From Lanius collurio (Eukaryota > Chordata > Aves > Passeriformes > Laniidae), in NCBI GenBank assembly GCA_020086605.1, contig JACBWW010000038.1:5161795-5225794 (forward strand): a DNA stretch of 64,000 bases, read 5' to 3'. This document shows positions 38,801-53,800 of the stretch, piece by piece. Position 1 is the first letter of the stretch; each line of letters opens with the position of its first letter. The notes under the pieces are model-generated. The model had not been told where the DNA came from, searched no databases, and was given only the letters and a program-made list of their open reading frames with translations. A program made the translations under genes and the position numbers.

Positions 38801-41800
38801 ATTCTGTGAAGTAACAGTCACCCTCCACACCACTTTTCACTCTGCCATTACTCAAGGAGACCAATCTACTGTCAGAGCCCCTCTTAGGACAGGAAGAGAA
38901 GCTCTGCAGTTGAATACAGCATACCCCTGCAGGGGGCCAGTTCCAGCTCCCCTTCCTCACATGGAAACCTTGAGCAGCAATTATATCAAGTTCTGTTACC
39001 TACTGAGCATGAAGCAAGGAGGCTCTTTTCTTTCCCACCATCTGCCATGTTCTCGACTCAAACTTTATCCAAGACCCTCTAATACTTTTAGAAGAAATCA
39101 AGTGAGACTTTCACATTTCAATTCCCTTCTGTGGTCTGTGTATTTAAGGGCATTCAATCTCTTTGATGAAAGCTTCCCTATCCCCTAAGCCCATCTCTTG
39201 CCTGACATTCTGGTGTCCCACAGCCACAACACAGCCAAAGCCCCAGACCACAACACTGTGCATGGATTAGCTTTGAACCAAACACACCTCTCCCTGCCTT
39301 CAGAGCACAAACATTTTCTGTAAGTACACAACACACTATTTTTTTATTTTACTTCAAAACAAAGAAAAACCCTCCAAAATACCACATCAAAGAAAGTTGT
39401 GCCTAGAGGAGCCTTGATTTAGTTCAGCACCAACAACTGTTTTAGTTGAACTCTGACTACTTCACACCTGGAGAGAAACCTGAAGAGTTCAGAACTGCAG
39501 TGCAAACAGCAAGTATTCCCACTCCCCCACCCTTTTTATTTTTTAAGCTTATGATCTGATAAACACCAATTTCTCATTAGAGCTTTCAAAGGCAAGGACA
39601 AATTGTGTAACCTAAACAAAGATCAAGTAGCTGCTTGCTGGTAAGCAAGTCTGGCTCCAGAAACTGATGACTGAACAAATCTAGAATAACAGTTAACAAG
39701 AACAACCATCCCCTGGGACACTCAACTTGGATTACAGAGGTCCAAGTTCAGGATGCCGCTCTGTCAGACATCCTCTGATAAATTGTATAATCTCTGTGCT
39801 TGCACGCTGACATAAAAACGGGAAAGGACATTGCACCCAAATTCTTCAAGCTACTAGGAACTTTCCACATTGTAGGATGTGTTTTTGTAGGAAATCTGCC
39901 TCCCAATGAAGTCTTGTCAGCAGAAAATCTCCCAATAAATTTCCTGTGCAAATAATTGTAACATTTAAACTACAAGTGATATGGCAAATCTTCATATCGC
40001 AATGTAGCATACATACAGGATTAACACAGGAAGCTCCAAGATACAAGTCCCCCAAATCACTGAGGTAAGCACTGAAGAAGAACAACACTGCAACAAAACT
40101 TATTGACACCTTCAGCTTTGAATCTGACAGCCATGACTTCCAATTGTACCAGTGGGCCACCTCACCGCATCATCCTATCACAAGCCTACAAACATAAACC
40201 ATTAATACGGTACACCCAAAAAGCCACATGCGCTTCCGGATCTAAATTATACAAGCATGCATCACATCAAACATTTACCAAAACAGACTATGCTTATGTC
40301 ATACATTAAATCCATATTAGAAGTCCAGTTTTTGATTCAATTTTTCTCGCACTTGGAAAAATCTCCAAACAGTGAAAACATCCAGGACTGTAGGCCAGTC
40401 AGTCCAACCTGTCTGCTCTGTGCTGCTGGAGAAAAGGTTGGAGGCAAGAGACCAGGGGAGCGCTCCAGCACTCATCACATAAGTACCACCCTTCTCTCCA
40501 GTTCCCAGAGCTGAGAATGTTTCCTCCTTATCCAGCCCTTATCCTTCCCTCTTATTCAACACCAGTCAAGCAGCTAGCCCATCTGGCTCCAGCTTCTCAG
40601 CTGAACCCAGCCCAGGGTTCAAGTTTATTACTCTGCTAGCAAGCTGAGATAGCAGGGCTGTAATGTCTTGCCTCATCAGCCTGTGCTGTCCTTGTCACGT
40701 GACACCCTATGCACCAGCTGCCCTGCAGCTTTGGCACAGCTACTCTGAGCCAAGATCTCAGCAGCACATGAAGGTAATATGAACAGAATTAAACACACGC
40801 TGCTCTGGTGATGTACTTAGCGTTCTTGTAAACACAAGTCACATTTAATGGCCTTTAATCCCTTGGCTATAGGCAGAGATGAGATTTCCAAAGACAGCAC
40901 TATGCAGGAGTACAGCAAACATTGCTCTCAATCAAAAAAAAAAGTCACAGTCACTGTTTTTCTCAGTGTTGCAGCACAAGCCCCAAGCCTTCAAGCTCAT
41001 ATACTCCAGTCAACTAATTATACCAGGCTCAAATTTGACACTATCTACTTACAAAGTCAGTAGATCTACTTAGTAGTATCTACTTAGTATCTAGTAATTA
41101 GCTCCTTAGTGGTATCTACTTACTACATAAGTAGATACTACTAAGATTATTTACATAAGCTTTTCTTTTAGTGGATGTAATTTTCAAAACTCTTATTAGC
41201 ATTTTTGTCTTTTTTAAACCCACCACCTTGAAGCAACACAGCACCCACATGGAGCTGAGAGCTGGTTAATCAGCTGCAGTGAGATAAACCCTCCAAGTAC
41301 CTGCTCAGCCAAGAGCTACCACTGGGTCCAGCACATACTGCCCTCTAACAGAGAAGGGCCTTGAAGCAACAGCAACATAATTCCCCACATAACCACATCA
41401 GCCAACATTTCCTTATCACACCACCAACACAGCGGCACTGACCACCCTTTCTGCCAAGAGATGTAAAGTGGATTTGGCACTGCAGAGAAAGGTAGTGTCT
41501 CCTTAATCACACTCACTTGTCTTTTTGTCTATTTCTTTTTTTTTTTTTTACTGAGGAACACAATTTCAAAGTGTTTGGAAAGGACCATTTTTGCTCTGCC
41601 AGGGAATAGGAAAACTTGCCCTTGCACATACATCTGCAGTGCTCCCTCCTATCCTGACATCACTCCTAGTGATGGCCGCATGGTCAGGAAAGAATGTCCT
41701 TTCAGCACATACACATAGGTGTACACACACAAACATTTACCTTTACCCTTTTAAATCAACTACTCTGTAATTCATTATCAGCAGGAGTTTCTCCTCCCTC

Positions 41801-44800
41801 AGTAAATATTGTGTAATACAATTGGGCCTCTCTGTCTGCTCGTGTTCTGTCACCTCAGGGGACGCCAACTTATGTAATGCACTGTTAGACCTACACCTGC
41901 CCTGGCCCTCACGTACTTTCTTCCACACGCAGGAACTCTTAATCACAAGTCAGTTATTCCTATGCTTAAAAAATTCCCAAAAGCAAGATATGGAGCACAG
42001 CTTGGCACTGCAGGCCTCATATCTCCCCATACTTTCTCAAGTAAGGAACAGTTAAGACTCCAGCTTCCTGCAGAAAGAGCCACCTCCAGTGGGGAAAGGT
42101 TTCAATTTTTTATTTCAGATATACAAAGGACATTAAAAAGGGCTTCAGGCTATACCATTGTGATTGTGTATCCCCATCCATAAGACTGCTTGAAGGTAAC
42201 CTGCAGTCATCTATATGAATTACCTCAGGCCATTTTTACTATCTCTAATGCTCCTCCAGGCAGTGGAGTACACTCAATTCAGTGCGCGTTCTGAACCACA
42301 GCACATATTAACATTACCACACCCCTCAGCTGCACACAGGGGAAATAGCTACTTGTAGCTATTTTTTTTTTTTTTTGAAAGATAGCTCATAGAACAATTT
42401 ACTAGCTAGGACCTCTCTCCCTTGATGTCTCTTTACTAGAGAAGACATAACTGTAAGAATGACCAGATGTCTAGGAGGATGACAGCTCTTACTGCGCAGC
42501 TAAAGCAGCACAGTAGGGTCTCTTGCACTCTCACTGGCCCGTGATGTGATGGGGCAATGTCAGCCTTACAGGAAGAAAAAGGCTGTCTTCCTGCATCACT
42601 GACAACCTGGAAAGCAGACAACATGGCAGTGACATTGTCCAAAAGGACCACTAACCTTGACTTTCCCCCTTTCCTCCCAAAAAAACCTCACAACTTCCAG
42701 GACACTGGTGAGCAACATAGGATGGACTTTTTCTCAGCCACTTGAAAGTCAGCAATTAAACAAGGCACATTGTAACTTCTCTTCAGAGCTGCTGTGCAGT
42801 ACCATACCACAGGTGCTGACAGTTGCATCTGCTGCCATGGAAGCCAGTTCCATGCCTGGCCTGCAGACAGTGAGATCCCAGTGTTCACAGTATTGATAAG
42901 GATATCCTTTCGGAGCTGAAACACACACACACAGTTTGACAACTCAGTCCCCATTATTGGATCATGTTCACATGAGCTAATCCATAGGCTCAGGTAACAA
43001 CTGACTTGTTTGCTAACTGGCAATCTGGGCCTGCTTCCAGCTGTGCTGCCTAAGGAGGGAGCACACAGAAAATGCTCACACTGCCGCCAAATGCTGTCAG
43101 AACAGAGCAATCAAAGAGCAATACTGAAGCATTGAAAAACCAGGAGGAAGACAAGTGCAGGCTGCAATGTCTTGTTCAGCCTTCTCCTGTTTCCTGGGCA
43201 AACTCAGATTTCTCTCACGGCTCCAAAGTCTTAAAGCCAACTCTGACCTACTACAGCCTACCACAACTCACCCACAATATGGGTTAAGATATAGTAAAAG
43301 AACTAATTTCAAAATTGGGCTAAAGGAAGAAATATGAAGCAACTTTTCAGCTGTCTTTCTACAGATAGTGAGTGTAAGAAGTTTGGCAAACACTGATATT
43401 AACTCCAGAAGGTAAAAGGTCAATAGCAGCAGACTGAAAAAAAAGACAATTAGCCCACCACACACTTTCAAATTGCAGACCTACCACAGAAAAAGCACTG
43501 AGCAGTGAAAGAAAAGTGCTGTCCAACAAACACTCAAATCTCTTCAGAGAATATTTAAGTGTACTCCAGTGCTGTTAGCACTGAGATAGCTGGCCAGCAA
43601 CCCTGCAAGCAGCAAAGAAAAATTTCAAGATGAGAATCAACCTCATATTTAAACTTGAAAATTTCCATTAGCTGAGAACAGTCTCCATCTTCAGCTCTAC
43701 TTTGTTTTGGTAAACTTCATGTTGTTTCATACCCTTCATTTCCTCCTGCTCTGATTTTTCAACTACTCAGTACAAGCCAGTAGAAGCAGCATTTTATTCT
43801 GCCCGAACTGTTTGCTAGCCAGTAGTATTGCAAAACAATTAGATATATAAGTGCTGATTTTTGCTAGGGTAGAGTTAATTTTATTCACAGTGGCTGGTAC
43901 TGGGCTATGTTTCAGATTTGTGCTGAACACAGGGTTGATAATACAGAGATGTTTTTGTTATTGCTGAGCAGGATTTACAGAGCCAGGGGCTTTCCTGTTT
44001 TTCATGTACAGCCAGGCTAGTGAGGAACTTGGGGGTGCTTGGGAGGGTGGGAGGAGACACAGCCCAGACAAGTAACCCAAAGTGACCAAAGGGATCTTCC
44101 AGATCATATGGCATCATGCTCAGGATATAAAGTGGGAGGAAGAAGGAGGAAAGCAGGACATTTGGAGTGGACATGTTAAAATAAGTCATCATATTACCCA
44201 TGATAAGGCCCTGCTCTCCTAGAGAAGGCTGAGCACCTGCCTGCCCATGGGAAGCAGTGAATTAATTCCTTGTTTCACTTTGCTTGTGTGTGTGGCTTTT
44301 GCTTTCCCTGATAAACTGTCTTTATCTCAGCCCACAGGTTTTCAGGCTTTTACTCTTTGTGATTCTCTCCCCAGTCCCACTGGGGCAGTGAGTGAGCAGC
44401 TGCCTGAGGATAAACCATGACTTTGGGCGAGCATGTAACCACACCCCACCTCTCATGCATACATCTAACAGTTTCAGTTCTCTCATGCATACATCTAACT
44501 GTTTCATTTGAGAAGGCCTCTGTACTTCAACATTAGAACATAATTATCAATGTGACTTTACCCCAAGCTCTCACCATTAGCAGTAGGAGTCTGTGGCATC
44601 TGCAGCTGTGGCTTTTTGACACCTTTTTGTAACCGGATAGTGGCCCACTGTTGAACAGAAAGAAAACATCAATTTCACAAATGCAGTTTTCACTTAAGGA
44701 AAAAAGTTACCAAAAAAACCAACAGTTAGTCAAAGACATGTTGTGGTTTTCAACTAATATCTTTGCCAGGTAATCATCACTCACCTTCCTCAGATGCATT

Positions 44801-47800
44801 TACAAACAAACCCACGCACAGTTCTTATGAAGAAACTCAGAGTAATTCATAGTAACCAAAAAAACCAAACCAAACCAACACTCAGTGCTAGTCAGTACTT
44901 CCCGACTCTCCTTTCAGTCTTCAGAGAGCCAATTCAGCACTGCACAGCTGCTTCAGTTCCAGTTCAGAAACACAGCCACCAAGAGCATGAACTGCCTCTG
45001 TCAGCCTTGCTACTGGCACAGCAGCCACTGAGTCCAGGTTGCATGGAAAGCCTCAGAAGCCAAGCTGGACACAGGACACACAGCACGTTCACAAAGCTGA
45101 CAGACACATTACAACCCAGCCTGCCTTCTTTCAGAGCAGTTTCATCATACTGAAGCGAAAAAACAGAAGTCCTAACTGGCTTAAGTGAAACTCAAGCCTG
45201 CATATAGCTGATTTCACTAAAAACCAATACCAGTATTTGCAGTCATGGGAAGTTTCAGCTAAATTCAGACTCAATCCAAAAAGGATTGCACCCAAGAATT
45301 TGCCAAGCTGAACAAACCTGACATTTCCCTTGACTGTGCAACTGCTTGTTTCTTGGTATCTTCACAGAATCATAGAATTGTTTGGGTTGAAAGGGATCTT
45401 AGAGGTCACCTAATCCCAACTCCCTGCCATGGACAGGAACACCTTCAACCAGATCGGGTTGCTCAGAGCCCCATCCAACCTGGTCTTGAACACCTCCAGG
45501 GATGGAGAGCCCACAGCTTTTCTGGGCAATGTGTTCCAGTTGCCTTTTCTTCAGGCTGAACAGCCCCAACTCTCTCAGCAGCAGAAAAACAGGCCAAATC
45601 ACCAGCTTTAGCGTGAGCTACAAAGAGCCCCTTCCTCTGCCCTTGGGAAGGGCTTCCAGCTCATAGGGGCTAACCTGCTCTTTTCCAGTGGGTGGTCTGA
45701 GGAAATGAGATTGAAATAGGGAATAAAGTAAGCTTTGCTCTCCAATGAATGTCAAAGCTTCCCAGCTGCCCTGGTTCTTGCAAAAGCCTCTGGGAGAACC
45801 ACATCAGAGTCAGGAGACTTCCTCTCATTTCCAGCCCTGATGAGGCTGGAGCCAGTTTAACCCATTCTCAGGGCAGAAGGCTTTCTTGACCTCCATCTGC
45901 CTCAGTTCCAGAGAGCTTTTATATAGCCCTCTATCTCAGGCTTCATTTTTACTGGGTTAACAGTTATAATCCTTTTTCTACCCCAAAGCCTGTGATGTCA
46001 GAGTAGCCCTTCTGGCCTGAATCTTCCCTTTCCCTACCATGGCAGCTTTGTTAAGGGATGGAAAGCTTAGTCAATGAAGGCTGACTCAGTGGTTTCCCAT
46101 TATTCACACCAATTCCTCCTCCACAAGACTTCTATTTCTAGGAACACTTTTATAATAGGCATTTTCAAGATAGACAGGTGACCTGGTAGAAATGAGCTCA
46201 TACCAAGAGATCAGGATATTATCTTGTTCAAATCATAATAGCTTAATCAGTACCAAAGGCATATTTTTTAAAAGCATACAGATGACACTTGGTCTGCACA
46301 GGAAGGACCCAGGCCCACGTTAAACTATGCATTTTCCACCCTTCCCCTCCAAATAAGCTGTGGGACATAGGGAGATGCAGTTCCCTTCTGAAAGGTCAGC
46401 ATTCTGACTCATGGCGTTATCTCCACCAAACAACTCCCCAGTATCAGCCAGTACTGCTTACTGTATCAGGTTTTGCTGAATCACAACCTACCCTGCCAAT
46501 ACAGTCACTCATTTTCTCAGTTCTGCTGCTACTAAGGCAAGAGCTCTTCTAGAAATTAATTTTAACTGTAGAAATAACTCAGTACTTTCTGTAGTACTCA
46601 AGTACTTTCAGTAACTTTCTGGCTACACATCATTCTTAGCAGTACTGTGAACCATGAAAGTTCTGGGAAATACCAAAACAAAACACTGTGAATGGGTTCA
46701 AGGAAGAACCCATTCACAGCACTGTCATTTTACATTTTGTCTATGAAATGTATCTGGGGGTGCAGCGGGACCAGTAAATACATTTTCACAATAATTTCTG
46801 ACCAGACTTGAACCACTACATTCAACGAATTAAAATCTCCACAAACAGCTATGTCACTTAGCACACAGAAGAACAAGAACATATTTGGCTAATGGTCTCA
46901 GCCATACACACTAGCAGAAAAAATAAGTTTTCATCTTTCAAATCCTCTCAAAGGGGTAATCAAATCATGGAAGAACACTTTGTTTGGTACTCAGAAAAAG
47001 CACGCAACACTCCCTTCAGAAAGCTCTTGCTTCAGAAATCCTGCAGTTATGGGGTCATATCTGTATCAAGGCCTGATCCCAGCACAAACCATGAGGACAC
47101 AGGTTATTGAGACATGCCTTTGTAATGCCCAAAAGCTTGCAACATCCTCCTGTACTGCAGAATCTTTTGACATTTTGCTACGCAAAGGAAGCAGAGGAAT
47201 CTTCCCAAAGCAGAGAAACTACAGGGTCATGTAACTCAAGTCAGTTTCTACTGCTCAGACGCATTTATCAACCCTATCCAGAAAAGCACATTCCTTCTTC
47301 CTAAGCGGTATGACCTTTGCTTCTCAGGTCCATCTAACTCTAGAAAGGTGCAGCACCCCAGCTGGGGAGTGAGGGAACAGTGGCAAAGAGAAAGGCTGGA
47401 GAGGACAGTTCCCTTTGCCCTCTACCCATGCCTTCCCAGGGGATGGGAGCATTGCCATGAGCCTGACATCAGCATGGCATCGTGTACAAAGGTGGCACAG
47501 AGCGTTCCAGGGGACAGCTGACTTTTCACAAATCAGTGGCTGAGGCAGTTTTACATTCTGTGCCAGGTCTCTCAGGGGATTTAAGCACACTTATAAAATA
47601 GGCAATGATGAGACCAGCTCTCCCTCTTGGTCAGGAGCATTTGGGCATTCCGAAGGACCCACATCTACCAGATGCCACAGCAAACATTTTTTTAAGTTCT
47701 CTGTATCAGCTTTCTTCTTACCTCAATCCATCATATTTCCAAAAACTATGCATGCTTCAGCAACCAAGGAGCAAGAAATGATAAGTTTTTACTTAACATC

Positions 47801-50800
47801 TAATTCTTTCACATATATTCAGGCACCTGAATTAAAGGCACTATCATCAAAGGCAGAATCTCAATTTTGATCAAGTGAAAAGCCTGTTCATATCCAGGCT
47901 GGGAAACAAAAGAGACACCACTCACAGTAAAGTCAGTAATCTCCCTTCCTTCCTTCCTTCTAGCCAGGGATATGTGCCATTCATCGCTGTTTCAGCTGGT
48001 TCCTATGCTGAAGGACAACTTTATGCTACAAAGAGCTATCACAATGTGAGCTGATCCATCCCACAGTAGGGAACATAACATATTTGTGTATTAGAGATCA
48101 AAGCATGAAACAATTATAAGCCATAACTTCCATTCTACTCAGGAAATGAGAAAAAAGCAGACTGGCAAGTCTTTTGGATCTGTCAGTAACACTGGCACAA
48201 ATCTAAGTGGCTTGTCTCAGCCGGTGCTGAGCTGGCAGTCCCAAGAACCTTTGTGCAGACCTATGTTTTCAGGAGGGATTCTTGAAGCAGCTGTGGGGAA
48301 TAAGTATAAAACACCAGGCTCCTAAACAGATTAAAAATAGTTCTGCAGTGGGGCTACCCACTGGACTGAAAATGTAAGGTTAGAAAACAGCATGATCTCA
48401 GAACTACAAACATCACCACAAATTTTGAAACTTTAGTATCCTCACTGCTGACAAGAAAGTAGCTTGGATGCTTTAATCACACAATGCAGCATCGGAAGAT
48501 ACCACACTTTGCTAGGCAAGGAAAACATCAACTTTCCCCTGAAAAGTTCTTCCTCTTTCTCCTCTTAGAAAAGGCCTCTGATTTATCAGCACCTTAAAAA
48601 AAAATCCAAAATGGCCAAAAGAACAATTTCACTTACACATCACTAAGCAACTACCACACAGAGAGGACCTGTGCAGTACTTGAGATAGCTGCCAAATAGA
48701 CAACTATCTTATTAGGAGCCAGGAAGGGCTTTTGGTATCTCTTGTAAATAATATGTAATTTTTGCCTCTGAGGTCTAACTATCTCCAAAGCGAAGCCTAA
48801 CATGTTGTTTCATGAAATCACATATAGACAGTCTTTGCTGGGATCAGAAATCAAGTAATTAGGAACACTTCAGAGTGTTGCTCTGTTCCCCTAAGAAATG
48901 TAGCTTAGCTTTTCACCTCATTAACCACATTTACATCACCTCTGACTTCACTACGTTTGACGATTTTTCAGAAGGGAGAGATGACTGAAATCTGCAGTCA
49001 TATGGAGACAGACCACTGGTGTTCCTCTTTTCAAGGCACCGCCAGATCAGAGCCAAAAGTTTATGTGCTATTTAGGTGAGCACTCTTCCTTGGAATCTCT
49101 CCAAACCTCAGTAACAACAGAAAGACTGCAGAGCACCTCCCACATAGGGCCACCTTGTTTAACACAGCAAAATCTGCATGTCAATTATTGGGTTGTTTTG
49201 TGTGAGGCAAGCACACCACCACCACCACGAGGAGCAATCATTTCCGAGGGCAAAAGGTCCTCTCTCACCTCCCATGCGCTTCTCATTCTGATGGGACACC
49301 CTAGGCATTGCCTCCAAGGACCTTCCCAAATTCTTCTGTACACAGGAATTGCATAGCAAGTCCTTCCTGGTGGACAGGTATCCAAAGAGCAATAAAGAGT
49401 TCAGCTTTACAAGGTAACACCAATGGCATCAGCAAAAGGAATGCCAAGCAGCTTCTTTTACAGCAGCTTCACAAACTCTTACTTCAAGGCAAGCTCTGAA
49501 TTCAGCTGCTGATTTTTTTTTTTTTTTTGCTGATTAACAGTGCTCATATGTTGAAAAATTGAGAGCAGTTTCACACAAGAGCTGTTGATCTGGAATATGG
49601 TGCATTAACTACTGATGCAACCACAGCAGAGGGCAACCCCCAGCTCTGCCAAACTAACTGATATGCAAGAACTCTTGATTTTTAATTCTGTGGTAAACAT
49701 ACATAAAGGCCTTCAAAGGACTGGGGTCTATGTTAATACAAGCCAGGGGTTTACTTCAAGATTCTGCACAAAATTTGCTAAAATACTACTCCAAAAGTCA
49801 GTCTGAGCCCTGTAAACAAGGGTGCATCATTCACATCAGGCATGTCTCCAAGACATGCTTCTCATTACCATCTGAGCTGGCAGCTTTCAGAGCTGTTGGA
49901 TTCTCCTCTGCCCAGCAGTCTTTGAAGGATACCAATTACACAGACAGAGGCCTTCATTGACTCTGTGCATGACATTACTCAGCAAAGCCTGCTGCCGAGG
50001 CCAGTGAGTTACACAAGCAGCAGTCAAAGCCCACAATGATTCATCTATTCATCAGCTTACGTATCCTCCTTTTCCCTTCCCCACCCTCATTCCCAGCACC
50101 ACAATCCTGATGGTGACTCAGGGGAAGAAGCTGCAGCCTGGCATACCAAGGCCAACAGTCCATCCCACCTACCCTGCACAACCATGATCTCCAGTTTGAC
50201 CAGAGGCACTGAGAGGTCCTTTTTTTCCCCTCACATCTAGGTCCATTCATATTGCCAGAGTCATCTGCAACACAAGGAACTTGGGCTTAACCTCCAGCTA
50301 CAGAATAATATTAAATCTTGTCTAGCAAAAGTACATTCCCAGCAGGCAGCACAATAAGGTATCAGAAATTGCTTCTGTTACCAGGGGTTGCTGTTAAACC
50401 CCAATGGATCAGTAACAGGACATGAAAAACACCTACAAGTGCAGCATCTGCTGTGCATTACAGCCAGCAAAACCAACCACACAAGAAGCGCCCTCTCTGC
50501 TCACTGCAAGCCCTCACAAAGAGCCTCGAGAGATTGGGGAGGGGAGTGCATTCAAAGTGCTTGCAGTCATCAACAAACCACTAGTCCAAAAATAGACAAT
50601 AAAGTGATGTTAGTTAATAGTCAGGTTGGTTGTTTCCTGACACAAATGCAACCTAAAGACCTCACTTCCCTCAGGCTTTCTTGTTTCCTAATATTTCACA
50701 AGTATTATATACTGCACAGTTTAAAAAAAACACAAGACATGTTTCCCATGAGAAAGGGCGAGCAGGGCAGTCTGTACAAAGTGTTGCTGACAACTCTACT

Positions 50801-53800
50801 GTCTCAGGCAGCAAGGCACACTCTCCCCAAAAAACACAGCAGATTGGAAAAAAAAACCCAAAGTATTTAACATTGTGAGCTACAATCCGTCAAGCAGAGA
50901 TCATCTCTCTGTGGGTTCATTGCTACTGCCAAATATATAGACACCCAGTCCAACCCAGTCCTCCAGATCATCTACAATCTGATGGAAATAGAGAAACATT
51001 CTCTACAACAGCCGCTGCTCTATGGGCCTCAATGAAAAACAAAGGACTTCCAGAAAATCTGGGTTTTCCAGTGCTTGGCAAGACAGCTCCAATGGCATGT
51101 TTGCAGGGACCTTGACAGTCACAAATCAATTAAGAGTTCATAAGAGGCAAGGGATTAAGACAGAGCAAAAATGAGACCAAGAGATAAAGATGCACTAAAT
51201 TTAAAACTGGAAGCTATCTGTTGATGTTGAAAAACAAACAGGGAGAAATGCAGCATGCTGTGATGACTGCAAGAGACAGACTCCAGCATTTCATCTGTCA
51301 GGAATATTTGTGGCAAGTGATTTCACAAGCATCAGGATGGTGGGTGACTAGTCCAGACTAGCTCCTCATTGGGACAAACAGGTGCTGGAGATGTTTTTGC
51401 AGCAGTACTTCCACATTTGAAAAAAACATATTAACATGGTGCCAGAAATCCTTCTATTAACACTGAAAGGAAAGCCACAGGCAGAAATGAGCAATCTCCT
51501 AAAAGTTTGCTGAGTTTGGTAAGGCAATTCAGAAGCAAGATAATGTACTTTCAGGAATACCCACATGATGGGGGAAGCAGGCTTTCTAGTAGCAAGTGTT
51601 CTGCCTGCTGTACTTCTTTAGCACAACTTTCTACACTTTTTCCCCCTTATCACAAGGAAAAAATACAATCACATAGGAAAAAATGTACCCATATACTCCA
51701 TTTAAAGCTGGTAATCCCTCATGCAGTACTGAAGGCTCAAATGCAAACCAACAAAAGCACATTCTCATCTGTACATGCTGCATTTTGCTTAGCAGCATGT
51801 GCTTGCTGAGGCAACTCAGCAGAGAGAAAAAGCTATTGTGCACCGACTGATGTCCCTTCTCAGAAATGTCAGATGGTCAAAGCACAAAAACACTTTGTTC
51901 CTAAAAGGAGCTTTCCCCTCCTTTGTCTCGGATCATGCTTGCAGCACTGGGAACAACCTTCTGCCCTCCTGAAATAATCAGAAAAAAGTTCGTTTTTTAA
52001 CTGGCAGGAAAAAATTCAAGCACGAGCCCCCCATCATCTTCAGCTTGATCCATCCCACAGCCTACACAACAACTGAGCATCACAGACCCATGGCTTGGAT
52101 GTCTGGTTTTATCTGACGTGACCTGAAGAGGTATCACAGCAAACTGTAGAATTGTCCCTGAACTATGGACAGACTTGGACCCTCAAAACAGATTAACTTT
52201 AATAAAGCACACGTTGTTACCTAACAACACAGGCCATGTAGGAATCAAACCACTGTCACTGTGTCCTTCCACTATACCAATGTGTGGGTTACAAACAGGC
52301 AAAGCCAGGGAGCAACTCAGTATCAGGCAGGATGCACAAACAGCCACCACATTACAGACAGTTCCTGTAATCTGGCCCATTAAAGAGGCAACAGAAGCAG
52401 CAGCATCCTGACCAAACACTCTGCAGGTCCAAGAGCCCACCCTCCTCCTGGGAAACAGGGGAAAAGACCTGGGGAGATCCGGGGCTGGGAGCGGAAGAGG
52501 AAGCTTAAGGAAGCTACTAACACTGCTGAAAAAGGTCTCAGCCATCAGAGACTGCAGCATCCTGTAACTTCACAGAGTCAGAAAACACGCACACACAATT
52601 CAACATCCTAGGAAATCTCAAGACAGCCAGCTAGCAGCATATTTCACTGTTAACATGATTTTGGCAACATCACATATCTCTAGGTGCTCTTGCAGGTGCT
52701 GCTTGGACTTGGCTGTCAGACAATCAGCCTCTGTCAGGCTTCTAACCAAGACAGACCTGTGAGCCAAGGAAGAGGAGACATCCCACAACAAACCACTTCC
52801 TTTCAGGGATTATCCCCATGCAAATATTCTGAGGACAAAGAATTCACAGGCAAAGCAAGGCCAAATTGAGATAAGCAGAATACCTTGGTGGATTGAGCTT
52901 CTTCACTCTCCCACAGTAAGTCCAACTTAGCTGACTTTCCTTCTCAGAACACTTTCCAATTTTTCATTGCCTTTTCTTATATTTACAATGTTTTATATCA
53001 TATCTATGCCCAGTATAATTCTGTATTAATATAATTTTTTAATATACTGAGTGGTATGCAATTCCAGAAAGTATTTAATGCAAAAGTAATGGCAGCTCTC
53101 AAGATAATTCATTATTTCCTCCCTTCGGCAACAGGAGAGCTCTTGCAATTAACCATCTCCGATATGCGTCAGATACTTCTCCAAAATTTTGCCCAAAACA
53201 TTTTGAGTCACCTCTTGTTTGATGACACTAAAAATAATGATTAATGATCTAGGAATAAAGAATGCAAATTGCGGCTATTCACAGGTGAAGGCGAGTCATC
53301 CAAACAAGGCTATCTCACTAGGCCATCTGGATTGCTCCCTCAGGCCAGGGTGATCTTTACCTCTTCAGCTTCTGCTATTCAAAATCTTTTTTCCACTAAT
53401 AGCTGCATCTTCTCCCCTTAGCAGTTATCCTGATATCATTCACAGTCCCAAAAAGTACTATGAGCAGATTCATTCTCACCCAAAAGCCTTAAAACATTTT
53501 GACTTAAGATGCATTTAACAGATGCTGATTTAATAGGTGAGATTTTTTTAGCCAGGCACTGAAGTACATGAACAAGGCTTGCCTGAAAATCTCGAAGAAC
53601 AAGATGAAATTAGACAAAATCTACTTTCCATAGTCACTCACTGATGTATATTGCATGGCCACTGACTGTGCTTGTGAGTCATTTCACTTTTCCTCCTTAC
53701 AGCTGCTTCCTTGGTTTGGATGCCTCTCCTCCTTGGAAAAAGCATAGTAAATATTTAAATCTGATCATGTACAGTAGCAATTTAAAAACATTCTTCCTCA

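Larger units (their letters stand above)
38767..44574 (-). other. GPAT3: GPAT3 intron 2 (about 5.8 kb)
   Basis: It contains the solo LTR (43852-44421), a 30-bp tandem duplication (44451-44510), a hairpin cluster (41069-41145), a T run (42361-42376) and a short CA run (42920-42936). No coding exon was found. Confidence 0.85.

Noticed and set aside
38688..39188. 166-codon plus-strand open frame
   Set aside because: It overlaps GPAT3 exon 3 on the opposite strand and continues into the intron. Its composition shows no recognisable domain.
50388..50870. 160-codon plus-strand open frame in intron 1
   Set aside because: No domain, no splice context and low-complexity residue use. Frames this long occur several times by chance in this window.
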